Source: Acrocarpospora corrugata
GTDB taxonomy: Bacteria; Actinomycetota; Actinomycetes; Streptosporangiales; Streptosporangiaceae
DNA: 64,000 bases
Assembly (NCBI RefSeq): GCF_009687845.1
Contig: NZ_BLAD01000042.1
Coordinates: 103,087 to 167,086, forward strand
Direction: 5' to 3'
Shown: piece after piece, positions 12,289-20,068 of the stretch
Position numbering within the stretch: the first letter of the stretch is position 1
Layout: every line of letters starts with the position of its first letter
Translations under genes and position numbers: made by a program
Notes under the pieces: model-generated
The model's database searches: none
What the model was told of the DNA's origin: nothing
The model's input: the letters and a program-made list of their open reading frames with translations, nothing else

Positions 12289-13323
12289 ATGCGACTGTTC
12301 GGGCGCAAGAGCGAGCCGGTGGACCATGGCGAGTTGATCGCTGCCTTCTGGAGCTGGTGGGACGAGGCTCGGCCTCGGGTGGATGCGCTGGTGGATGCGG
12401 GTGATGCCGGTGAGCTGGCCGAACTCGTCGGGCCCGCGGTGACCGCGCTGGACGCGTCGTTGATCTGGGAGGTCGCGCCGGGGCTGGCGGCGAAGCATGC
12501 GCTCGTGGTCAGTGCGGCCGGGAATCCGGAGTTGCGGGCGTTCGCCCATCGGTGGGCGCTGGCCGGGCCCGCCGCCGACGAGCGCTGGGAGTTCCATCCG
12601 TCCCGACAGGCCAATCCGCAGGCCCTCGATCTGACCATCGACGTCGGCGGCCATCAGTTCAGCATGGACCGGTTCGTCCTCGGGCTGCGGGTTCCGCCAG
12701 GTACGCCCCGGGTCAACGTCTCCGCGTACCACCCGATTTTTCAGGACATCGACGACGAGACGCGGATGGAAACCACCCTCCTCGCCCTCGACTGGCTCCT
12801 CGGCGAAGACGAGGTCGCCCGCTGGGTCGGCGACATCGTCGCCGCCGAATACGAGCCCATCGACTCCATCGCCGCCATCCACCTCCCCGGCGTCGTCGCC
12901 GACGTAGCCCAAAGCTTCCCGGCCGACCGCTGGGCCCTCCTCGAAGGCCAGACCGGCACCGGCAAACCCCTCACGGCCACCGCCCGCTACCCCCTCCGCC
13001 CGGTCGACTACCCCCTCTTCGACCAGCACATCTCCCTTACCGTCCCCTACCGCGACGCCGACCCCAACGGCCTCCCCACCCCCGAGGCCCTCGCCGCCCT
13101 AACCACCTTCACCGAACAACTAACCACCCACCTGACCGCCGAAGCCGTCCTCACCGCCCACCTCACCACCGAAGGCACCCGCACCTTCCACATCTACGCC
13201 AACCCCACCAGCCCCACCGCCACCACCCTCAAAACCTTCGCCACCACCTGGCCCACCGGCCGCCCCCGCCTCACCACCGACAACGACCCCTCCTGGTCAG
13301 CCGTGGCCCACTTCCTGACCTAA
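12289..13323 (+). CDS. DUF695-like domain protein
   Basis: 344 aa from the ATG at 12289 (a TTG three codons upstream is possible). Acidic and soluble with no signal peptide or membrane segment. The N-terminal half (SELIAAFWSWWDEARPRVD-like) and the later block FDQHISLTVPYRDADPNGLP resemble DUF695-family proteins of actinobacteria; function unknown. The 3' half is very rich in Thr and Pro, with C at almost every third position, unlike the first half. A 233-bp gap upstream, between mnmA and this gene, contains short repeated CACCGCCCGTGCCGGGGT-like words and presumably its promoter. Confidence 0.7.
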   Translation: MRLFGRKSEPVDHGELIAAFWSWWDEARPRVDALVDAGDAGELAELVGPAVTALDASLIWEVAPGLAAKHALVVSAAGNPELRAFAHRWALAGPAADERWEFHPSRQANPQALDLTIDVGGHQFSMDRFVLGLRVPPGTPRVNVSAYHPIFQDIDDETRMETTLLALDWLLGEDEVARWVGDIVAAEYEPIDSIAAIHLPGVVADVAQSFPADRWALLEGQTGTGKPLTATARYPLRPVDYPLFDQHISLTVPYRDADPNGLPTPEALAALTTFTEQLTTHLTAEAVLTAHLTTEGTRTFHIYANPTSPTATTLKTFATTWPTGRPRLTTDNDPSWSAVAHFLT

Positions 13324-13543
13324 GTACTGCACCGCGTCAGTTCGTTGAGATTGCCGGATTTGGCGCGGCTTGCCGCACCCGCCCATCCTTCGTTTCACCT
13401 CGGGCTCCGCCCGCCCGCGCCATTGCCGTGACGGCACATCGGGAGTGGCAGGGTCTGGCGCGGCTCAGCCCACCCGCCGGTCCGAGCGATCGGCTGCGCG
13501 CACAGTACGCTTGGTTGGTTGTGCGTTTTTGAACGGAGGGGTC

Positions 13544-14698
13544 GTGGGGACCGCTTACCTGGATCATGCTGCTACCACGCCGATGTTGCCGGAGGCGATT
13601 GGGGCGATGGTGGCCGAGTTGGACCAGGTGGGGAATGCTTCGTCGTTGCATGCGGCGGGGCGGCGGACTCGGCGGGTGGTTGAGGAGTCGCGGGAGACGA
13701 TCGCTTGTGCGCTGGGGGCGCGGCCCAGTGAGGTGGTGTTCACCTCGGGGGGGACTGAGGCGGACAATCTTGCGATTAAGGGAGTGTTCTGGGCGCGGAA
13801 GCGGGCTCGGGTGCTGGTGAGTGCGGTGGAGCATCATGCTGCGCTGGATCCGGCGTACTGGCTCGCGGATAACCAGGGGGCGGTTGTCGAGCTTTTGCCG
13901 GTGGATGAGCGGGGGCTGGTGCATCCGGATACGTTGCGGGCGGCTATCGACGCCGATCCGGGGGATGTCGCGCTGGTCAGTGTGATGTGGGCCAACAACG
14001 AGGTGGGCACGGTTCAGCGAGTGCCGGAGTTGGCGGAGATCGCGCATGCGCATGGGATTCCGATTCATACGGATGCGGTTCAGGCGATCGGGCAGCTTCC
14101 GGTGAACTTCGCGGAGTCCGGGGTGGACGCGATGACCATTTCGGGGCACAAGGTCGGCGGGCCGATGGGGGTCGGGGCGTTGCTGCTGGCGCGTGGGGTC
14201 GATCCGGTGCCTGTTCTGCATGGTGGTGGGCAGGAGCGGGACGTTCGGTCGGGCACGCTGGACGCGCCTGCCATCGCGGGGTTCGCGGCTGCCGTGGAAG
14301 CCTCGGTGGCGCGGCGGGCCGAGCATGCCGCACGTCTGGCCGCTCTGCGTGATGATCTCGTGGAGCGGGTTCGCCAGGCCGTTCCGGACGTCATCCTGAA
14401 CGGTGACCCGGTCGACCGGCTGCCGGGTAACGCGCATTTCAGCTTCCCGGGGTGCGAGGGCGATGCCCTGCTCATGCTGCTGGACGCCAAGGGCATCGAG
14501 TGCTCGACCGGCTCTGCCTGCTCGGCGGGGGTCGCGCAGCCGTCGCATGTGCTGCTGGCCATGGGTCAGGACACGACGCGGGCCCGGGGGTCCCTGCGGT
14601 TCACGCTGGGGCACACCTCCACTCAGTCGGATGTCGACCGACTGGCCGACGTGATCGCCGTGGTGGTGGAACGCGCGCGTCGCGCCGGCCTCACCTGA
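13544..14698 (+). CDS. iscS: Cysteine desulfurase (IscS/NifS family)
   Basis: 384 aa from the GTG at 13544, chosen because GGAGG lies 4 nt upstream and the family motif [13 protein letters not shown] follows at once. PLP enzyme that removes sulfur from cysteine for Fe-S clusters and tRNA thiolation. Motifs: [11 protein letters not shown], the PLP pocket [32 protein letters not shown] with the Schiff-base Lys, and [11 protein letters not shown] with the catalytic Cys. It is the likely sulfur source for MnmA. The 220 bp upstream (13324-13543) hold GGCGCGGCT...CACCCGCC-like words repeated twice and presumably a promoter. The 3' end runs into a tandem repeat array. Confidence 0.95.
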   Translation: MGTAYLDHAATTPMLPEAIGAMVAELDQVGNASSLHAAGRRTRRVVEESRETIACALGARPSEVVFTSGGTEADNLAIKGVFWARKRARVLVSAVEHHAALDPAYWLADNQGAVVELLPVDERGLVHPDTLRAAIDADPGDVALVSVMWANNEVGTVQRVPELAEIAHAHGIPIHTDAVQAIGQLPVNFAESGVDAMTISGHKVGGPMGVGALLLARGVDPVPVLHGGGQERDVRSGTLDAPAIAGFAAAVEASVARRAEHAARLAALRDDLVERVRQAVPDVILNGDPVDRLPGNAHFSFPGCEGDALLMLLDAKGIECSTGSACSAGVAQPSHVLLAMGQDTTRARGSLRFTLGHTSTQSDVDRLADVIAVVVERARRAGLT

Positions 14699-14934
14699 GG
14701 TTCAGACCTCCGCATCACGCCAGCCTTACCTGCGGTTGAAACCCCGCAACACGCCGGCCCTTACTGCGGTTGAAACCCCCGCAACACGCCGGCCCTTACC
14801 CGCAGTGAGATTCGCATCACGCCAGCCCTTACCTGCGGTTGAACCCGCAACACGCCAGCCTTACCCGCTCGGGTGAGACCCCGCATCGCGCAGGCCCTTA
14901 CCTGCGGTTGAGATCTCCGCGTCGCGTCGGTCTT
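14693..14934. repeat. Seven-copy ~35-bp tandem repeat array 2
   Basis: Copies start at 14693, 14728, 14763, 14798, 14831, 14863 and 14900, 32-37 bp long. The unit begins ACCTGCGGTTGAAACCCCGC and ends in a CACGCCAGCCCTT-like piece. A partial eighth copy reaches about 14950. The first copy includes the last codon and TGA stop of the cysteine desulfurase gene. The array fills nearly all the 280-bp gap and ends at the TetR promoter. Confidence 0.9.
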
Positions 14935-14942
14935 GTCCAAGG

Positions 14943-14971
14943 TTGAGACTTAACCGTCCGGACGGTACAGT
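14943..14971 (+). promoter_or_regulatory. Promoter of the TetR gene, leaderless
   Basis: TTGAGA (14943-14948) and TACAGT (14966-14971) are separated by exactly 17 nt. Transcription would begin about 7 nt later, at or next to the ATG at 14979, so the mRNA is probably leaderless. Confidence 0.7.
14953..14966. promoter_or_regulatory. Palindromic operator in the promoter spacer
   Basis: ACCGTCCGGACGGT is a perfect 14-bp palindrome lying between the -35 and -10 boxes. It has the form typical of TetR-family operators, so autorepression by the next gene is the simplest reading. Confidence 0.75.
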
Positions 14972-14978
14972 AGAGGGT

Positions 14979-15500
14979 ATGAAGAGGGATGAGTTGCTTG
15001 ACGCTGCGGAAGGCCTGCTGGCCGACCATGGCTCGCAGGCGCTTACCCTCGCTGCGGTCGCTGAGCGTGCCGGGGTCAGCAAAGGTGGGCTGCTGTACCA
15101 CTTCAAGACCAAGGACGCCCTGGTGGCGGGCATGATCGAGCGGCTTATCGCGGACTTCGACGCGCTCATCGCCGCACAGGAGGAGACCCGCTACACCCGG
15201 GCGTATGTGCGAGCCACCTTCGTCGCCGTCCAGAGCGGACGCCTGCGTCGCTGGGCCGTCGCCACCGGAGCGGCGGGCGATCCCGCCCTGCTGGTCCCCC
15301 TCCGGGAGGCCATGGCCCGCTGGCACAGCCACGACCTGGCCGCCGAACCGGACCCGGTGATGTCACGGATTGTCCGGCTGGCATGCGAAGGCGTCTGGGA
15401 GGCCGCCACGCAGTGCCCCGCCATCTTCGACCCTGGCCGCAGCCCCGCCCAGGGCGACTACCCCGGACTACGTGACCGCCTCCTCTCCCTCCTGCCTTAA
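14979..15500 (+). CDS. TetR-family transcriptional regulator
   Basis: 173 aa from the ATG at 14979. The N-terminal HTH is clear: RDELLDAAEGLLADHGSQAL, then LAAVAERAGVSKGGLLYHFK. The C-terminal ligand domain is divergent, of the kind seen in short TetR proteins. It likely represses its own promoter through the palindrome at 14953-14966. The MFS transporter at 16092 is the nearest possible target, but a copy of the operator was not seen in front of it. Ligand unknown. Confidence 0.93.
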   Translation: MKRDELLDAAEGLLADHGSQALTLAAVAERAGVSKGGLLYHFKTKDALVAGMIERLIADFDALIAAQEETRYTRAYVRATFVAVQSGRLRRWAVATGAAGDPALLVPLREAMARWHSHDLAAEPDPVMSRIVRLACEGVWEAATQCPAIFDPGRSPAQGDYPGLRDRLLSLLP

Positions 15501-15509
15501 CCGACGTTC

Positions 15510-15990
15510 ACGTTCCCGACCTGACGCGGCGCCAAGATCCCTGATTAGGTCGGTCGCCTACGTTCCCGACCTGACGCGGCGCGAAGGTCCCTGACTTAGG
15601 TCGGTCGTCCACGTTCCTGACGTGACGCGGTCGCGCACCTATCTGACGGAACGCGGCCACGCACATTTCCGACGTGACGCGGTCACATAACCCCCGGTAG
15701 AACGCAGACGCACATGTTCATGACATGACCCGATCACGCACCTTCTCAGCGGAACAAACCCCACATGCGTTTCTGACGCGGTCGCGCTACGCAACCGCAC
15801 ATGTTCACAAATGACACGGGCGCACAGCTTCCCGACAGAACGCGGCCACACCGTTTCTGACGTAACGCGGTCGCACAACCCCCGGGTAGAACGCGGTCGC
15901 ACATGTTCATGGCATAGCGCGATCACGCGCGCTCCTAGCGGAGCGTGGTCGCGCACGTTAGTGGCATGGCGTCGTGGTGCACGTTCATGA
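15510..15990. repeat. Degenerate tandem repeat array 3
   Basis: Most of the 590-bp gap between the TetR and MFS genes is repetitive. It opens with two ~50-bp units (from about 15510 and 15560) sharing ACGTTCCCGACCTGACGCGG. It continues with ~26-bp units around GACGTGACGCGGTCGCACA and ATGTTCATGAC. There is also a higher-order duplication: 15649-15753 resembles 15838-15942 along its length. A minus-strand frame (15639-16016) would encode a His/Arg-rich repeat protein, but it has no ribosome site or known fold, so I do not call it a gene. Confidence 0.75.
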
Positions 15991-16091
15991 CGCGGTCGCG
16001 TTGGGTTCGTGGTCAAGGGTCTGCCGTAATCCCTCTCTCATCATTATCTCGTCGCCATTTCTTGGCTGGCGGTCTCGAAAAGGAGTTTGTA

Positions 16092-17270
16092 ATGACGCGC
16101 GCCCTGAGGACTGCTCGTTTGGGGGCAATCCTCACTTTTGTCCTGGCTGGAGTGATGTGCGGGACGTACACCGTGCGGATTCCGGCGTTGACCGACAAGC
16201 TCGGTATGTCCGAGGCGGAGGTCGGGCTCGTTCTGCTGGCCTGGGGGCTGGGGGCCCTGGTGACCATGCAGGCGATGCGCGGGGTCATGGGTCGGGTCGG
16301 CAGCCGCGGGGTGCTGCGGGTGGCCGCGCCGCTGTGCGCGGGGACGCTGGCGCTGGTGGCGTTCGCCTGGTCGGTGCCGGTGCTCGTGGTGGCGTCGGTC
16401 GTGTTCGGGATGGCGTTCGGGGCTGTGGATGTGGCCATGAGCGCGCAGGGGTCCGCGGTGGAGCGGCGGGCCGGGCGGCCACTGTTGAGCGGGATGCACG
16501 CGGGCTGGTGCGTGGGCGCCATCGCCGCAGGTCTGCTGGGTACGGCGGCCATCGCGGCGGGGTTGTCGCTGACCGCGCACGTGCTGGTGATCGCGCTGAT
16601 CTCGCTCCCGGCCTCGATGGTGCTGAGCCGGTTCTACTTGAATGACCGCATCCGTACCGCGGAGGCGGGGACCAGGCGGCGGCTGCCCGCCGCCGTCTAC
16701 CTGCTGGGCGCGATCATGTTCGGGGCGTTCATGGTGGAAGGCGTCGTCGCCGACTGGAACGGCCTCTACCTGCGCGACGTTCTGCACGCGCCGGAAGCGC
16801 TGGCCGCGCTCGGTTACCCCATCTTCGAGGGCGGCATGCTGCTCGGCCGTCTCTCCGGCGACCGGCTGCGGCTGCGCTTCGGCGCCCCCGGCCTGATCGC
16901 CTGCTCCGGTCTCGCCACGGCGGCCACCTACGGCGTGGTCATCCTGGTCGCGTCCCCGGTGGCGGCGGTGGCCGGCATGCTCTTCGTCGGCGTCGCGGTG
17001 GCGATGATCTCCCCCATGGCCCTGTCCCTGGCCGGCACCGCCAGTGACACCCCCGGTGCCGCCATCGCCCAGACGGGCGCGATGGGCTACGCCGGTCTGC
17101 TGCTGGGCCCGGTCCTGGTCGGCTTCCTGTCGGGGGCGACGTCCCTCCGGATCGCCATGGTCACCGCCGTCGTGCTCGGCGTGCTCATCGCGGTGGCCGC
17201 CCGCTTCCTGCCCCGATCCCGTACGGCCGAGATCACGGCAGTCCCGGAGCGCCTCCCGATCGCCGCCTGA
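16092..17270 (+). CDS. MFS transporter
   Basis: 392 aa from the ATG at 16092, with AAGGAG 7 nt upstream; the frame is open further 5' but that part lies in the repeat array. About 12 hydrophobic segments fit the major facilitator fold. LGMSEAEVGLVLLAWGLGAL and later segments resemble the group of sugar-permease-like or drug-efflux MFS proteins common in actinomycetes. Substrate cannot be assigned. It ends in a GC-rich hairpin that is duplicated 100 bp downstream. Confidence 0.9.
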   Translation: MTRALRTARLGAILTFVLAGVMCGTYTVRIPALTDKLGMSEAEVGLVLLAWGLGALVTMQAMRGVMGRVGSRGVLRVAAPLCAGTLALVAFAWSVPVLVVASVVFGMAFGAVDVAMSAQGSAVERRAGRPLLSGMHAGWCVGAIAAGLLGTAAIAAGLSLTAHVLVIALISLPASMVLSRFYLNDRIRTAEAGTRRRLPAAVYLLGAIMFGAFMVEGVVADWNGLYLRDVLHAPEALAALGYPIFEGGMLLGRLSGDRLRLRFGAPGLIACSGLATAATYGVVILVASPVAAVAGMLFVGVAVAMISPMALSLAGTASDTPGAAIAQTGAMGYAGLLLGPVLVGFLSGATSLRIAMVTAVVLGVLIAVAARFLPRSRTAEITAVPERLPIAA

Positions 17271-17383
17271 CGCCAGGCGGACGGTGCCGGTGGATAAGCG
17301 GGGGCTGGTGCATCCGGCGATGCCAGGCGGTGGATGAGCCGGGGCTGGTGCATCCGGCATCGCCGCCTGGCGTCAGGCGGACG
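17259..17383. repeat. Duplicated terminator hairpin enclosing two copies of a cysteine desulfurase gene fragment
   Basis: A 25-bp element at 17259-17283 recurs at 17359-17383 (23 of 25 identical), exactly 100 bp apart. Each holds the hairpin CCGCCTG-N4-CAGGCGG. The first carries the MFS stop codon and the second the stop of the minus-strand flavin-reductase gene. Between them, 17285-17317 matches 13896-13928 inside the cysteine desulfurase gene at 32 of 33 bases, and 17329-17357 matches the same segment at 28 of 29. The hairpins probably end transcription from both sides. Confidence 0.9.
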
Positions 17384-18011
17384 CGCGCTCCAGCTGGTGC
17401 GGCATCTTCCAGCCCTCAGCCAGCCGGGACGGGTAGACGTTCTCGCCACCGCCGAAGAACTCGCAGAACTTCATGATCAGCGGATCCCACTTGAGCGGGT
17501 CGATGTAGTGGGTCCCCGGGATGATGAGCTTCTCCTCGATGTGCGCACGCAGCACCCTGACCTGGTACGCCGTCGCCTGCATGTCAGGCCCGCCGAACCG
17601 GTGGCTCGCCAGCAGCTCGCATTCCAGCTGGATCGGGCACTCCTTCACCCGGGGTGCCTTGACCAGTTCACCCGCCTGCTCGGTCAGCCCGGCCACCCCG
17701 AACTTGTCCCGCTCGAACCGGCAGTTCTGCGCCAGCCGGTACTCCGGAATGGGCGACTTCGCGGTGGTCAGCGCGAGCCGGTCGACGGCGTCCACCAGGT
17801 CGGCGGAGGCCAGGTTGAGCACGCACTCCCCCTCGCGGAGAATGTTCGGCCCGGTCTGCGCGTTGTCGCCGAGCCCCAGCATGCACGAGTCTCCCAGCCA
17901 CCAGGCCGACGACATGGGCGAGATATTCGGCGTCCCGTCCTCATTCCGGGTCCCGACCAGCACCACCGGCGTACCGAAATACTTCACCTTCAGGTCAACG
18001 ACCTCGTGCAT
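17373..18011 (-). CDS. Flavin-reductase-like FMN-binding split-barrel protein
   Basis: 212 aa. The sequence GTPVVLVGTRNEDGTPNISP with SSAWWLGDSCMLGLG and the later LECELLASHRF fits the flavin reductase-like/FMN-binding split barrel. It is longer than the classic small flavin reductases and resembles DIM6/NTAB-type proteins. The substrate is unknown. It is convergent with the MFS gene, and its stop codon lies in a duplicated hairpin. The 5' region (18012-18155) has a 6-1-6 palindrome, CCACTC-T-GAGTGG (18134-18146), that could be an operator. Confidence 0.85.
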   Translation of the reverse strand: MHEVVDLKVKYFGTPVVLVGTRNEDGTPNISPMSSAWWLGDSCMLGLGDNAQTGPNILREGECVLNLASADLVDAVDRLALTTAKSPIPEYRLAQNCRFERDKFGVAGLTEQAGELVKAPRVKECPIQLECELLASHRFGGPDMQATAYQVRVLRAHIEEKLIIPGTHYIDPLKWDPLIMKFCEFFGGGENVYPSRLAEGWKMPHQLERASA

Positions 18012-18155
18012 TTTTCTGTCCCTTCGCCCGTCGCTTCGTTATGACTATCCCGCAGTCCGGGCCCTGGTGCTGGTGGAAATCGGACCTGGCATTTAGCGCC
18101 GGGGAAAGCACATATTCGCGCCCGAGTAAAGGGCCACTCTGAGTGGTACACGAAA

Positions 18156-18197
18156 AGACAATGGCGCCGCCCCGATCAGGGGGTGGCGCCATTGTCT
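18156..18197 (-). terminator. Intrinsic terminator of etfBA
   Basis: AGACAATGGCGCC (18156-18168) pairs perfectly with GGCGCCATTGTCT (18185-18197), 13 bp, with further CCCC/GGGG pairing inside. On the minus strand it lies 4 bp beyond the etfA stop and runs into TTTTCG, a good U-tract for this GC content. Confidence 0.92.
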
Positions 18198-18201
18198 GGA
18201 A

Positions 18202-19155
18202 TTACTTGCGCTTCGCGATTTCCTCGGTCAGCTGGGGGACGACCTGGTTGAGGTCGCCGACGATGCCGAAGTCGGCGATCTCGAAGATCGGCGCTTCGGG
18301 GTCCTTGTTGATGACCACGATGGTCTTCGAGGTCTGCATGCCCGCCCGGTGCTGGATGGCCCCGGAGATACCCGCCGCGATGTACAGCTGCGGCGAGACC
18401 GTCTTGCCGGTCTGGCCGACCTGGAAGGCGTGCGGATACCAGCCCGCGTCGGTGGCCGCGCGGGACGCGCCCACGGCGGCGCCGAGCGAGTCGGCCAGCT
18501 TCTCGATGATGGCGAAGTTCTCGCCGGAGCCGACGCCCCGGCCGCCGGAGACGACGATGGCGGCCTCGGTCAGTTCGGGGCGGGCGCCCTTCTCCTGCTT
18601 GACCCGCTCGACGACCTTCGCGGCGCGGGCCGCGTCCGACAGCGCCACGTCCACCTTCTCCTCGGCGGCCGCGCCGGTCGAGGGAACCGGAGCGGTCGAG
18701 TTCGGGCGGACCGCCACGATCGGGGTGCCCTTGCTGACCCGGCTGTGCACGTTGACGCCACCGCCGAAGATCGACTGGTCGGCGACGAAGCCCTCGCCCA
18801 GGCCGACCGCGTCGGTGATGACGCCGGAGTCGGTCTTGACGGCGAGCCGGCCGGCGATCTCCTTGCCCTCGGCGGTCGAGGCGATCAGCACCGCCGCCGG
18901 GGCGCGGGAGGCGACCAGCGACGCGAGCAGTTCGGCCTTCGGCGCGACCACGTAGTCGACGATGTCGGCGGAGTCGGCCACGTAGACCTTTTCCGCGCCG
19001 AACTCGGCCAGCCTGCCCTTGGCGACCTCGGAGTAGCCGGGACCGGCCCAGACCGCGGCCGGTTCGCCCAGCGAGCGGGCCAGGGTCAGCAGCTCCAGGG
19101 TGACCTTCTTGACGTCCCCGTCGACGTGCTCGACGAGCACCAGGATCTCTGTCAC
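18202..19155 (-). CDS. etfA: Electron transfer flavoprotein alpha subunit
   Basis: 317 aa from the GTG at 19155, preceded by GAGGAGGG at good spacing. ETF passes electrons from acyl-CoA and related dehydrogenases to the membrane. The FAD-binding C-terminal domain is intact: VSGGRGVGSGENF, GASRAATDAGWYPHAFQVGQ, TGKTVSPQLYIAAGISGAIQ, HRAGM and TIVVINKDPEAPIFEIADFG. It sits 10 bp after etfB, so the two are co-translated. The etfBA pair near the cysteine desulfurase/mnmA/ligA block is again conserved actinobacterial gene order (fixA/fixB in mycobacteria). Confidence 0.96.
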   Translation of the reverse strand: MTEILVLVEHVDGDVKKVTLELLTLARSLGEPAAVWAGPGYSEVAKGRLAEFGAEKVYVADSADIVDYVVAPKAELLASLVASRAPAAVLIASTAEGKEIAGRLAVKTDSGVITDAVGLGEGFVADQSIFGGGVNVHSRVSKGTPIVAVRPNSTAPVPSTGAAAEEKVDVALSDAARAAKVVERVKQEKGARPELTEAAIVVSGGRGVGSGENFAIIEKLADSLGAAVGASRAATDAGWYPHAFQVGQTGKTVSPQLYIAAGISGAIQHRAGMQTSKTIVVINKDPEAPIFEIADFGIVGDLNQVVPQLTEEIAKRK

Positions 19156-19165
19156 GCCACCCTCC

Positions 19166-19945
19166 TCAGATGAACTTCTTCGACGCGAGGTAGTCGGCGG
19201 TCTTGACGCCGCCGTCACCCTCGTCCTTCACCACGGTGCCGGCCGCGCGCGGCGGCGCGACCGCGAAGTCGGCGACCTCGCTCCACGCGTTGGCGACGCC
19301 GACCTGGGCCGCGTCGATCTCCGCGTCGGCGATGCCGAAGGTCTGCACCTGCTTCTTCTTGGCCGCCATGATGCCCTTGAAGGACGGGTACCTCGGCTCG
19401 TTGATCTTCTCGACCACGGAGACGATGGCGGGCAGCGACGCCTCGACCTTGTCGAAGCCGTAGTCGGTGACCCGCTGGACGGTGATGCCCGCGCCGGAGA
19501 TCTCGACCTTGTTGGCGAGAGTGAGCTGGGGCGTGCCGAGCCGCTCGGCCAGCATCGCGGCGAGCATGCCGGTCCTGGCGTCGGTGGACTCGGAGCCGAG
19601 GATGACCAGGTCAAACCCGATCTTCTTCAGCGTCTGCGCCAGCGCGTAGGACGTGGACAGGGCGTCCGAGCCGTGCAGGGCCGGGTCGACCAGGTGCACG
19701 GCCTTGTCGGCGCCCATGGCCAGGGCCTTGCGGATGGTGTCGGTGGCCTTGTCGGGGCCCATGGTGAGCACGGTCACCTCGCCACCGTGGGCCTCCTTCA
19801 GACGCAGCGCCTCCTCGACCGCGTACTCGCACAGCTCGTTGATGACGCCATCGGCGGCGTCCCGGTCGAGCGTCTTGTCATCGGACCGCAGCTTGCGCTC
19901 GGTCGCCGTGTCGGGGACCTGTTTCACGCAGACGACGATGTTCAT
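19166..19945 (-). CDS. etfB: Electron transfer flavoprotein beta subunit
   Basis: 259 aa, the usual size of EtfB. MNIVVCVKQVPDTATERKL at the N-terminus, VLTMGPDKATDTIRKALAMG, and the signature GFDKVEASLPAIVSVVEKIN identify it. It forms the heterodimer with EtfA and binds AMP. The ATG at 19945 has GGAGG further upstream than usual (about 13 nt). The gap to the upstream kinase gene is 123 bp, with room for a promoter. Confidence 0.96.
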   Translation of the reverse strand: MNIVVCVKQVPDTATERKLRSDDKTLDRDAADGVINELCEYAVEEALRLKEAHGGEVTVLTMGPDKATDTIRKALAMGADKAVHLVDPALHGSDALSTSYALAQTLKKIGFDLVILGSESTDARTGMLAAMLAERLGTPQLTLANKVEISGAGITVQRVTDYGFDKVEASLPAIVSVVEKINEPRYPSFKGIMAAKKKQVQTFGIADAEIDAAQVGVANAWSEVADFAVAPPRAAGTVVKDEGDGGVKTADYLASKKFI

Positions 19946-20068
19946 GGCCGGTGGCCGACCTCCCGTATTCGGTGTGGCTCTGATCGCATGTTACCCGTGA
20001 GTAGCTTAGCCGCAAACCTTATACCCGCACCCTACCGAATTATGTTCCGGAGGCGACCGGCGGGGGGC

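Noticed and set aside
14693-14934. CRISPR-like array
   Set aside because: The copies are adjacent with no unique spacers, and no cas genes are in the window.
15639-16016. Minus-strand repeat protein with HEHVRPRST-like units
   Set aside because: Its repetition mirrors the DNA array, and it has no ribosome site or recognisable fold.
16092-17270. TetR operator copy before the MFS gene
   Set aside because: I looked for ACCGTCCGGACGGT upstream of the MFS gene and did not see it.
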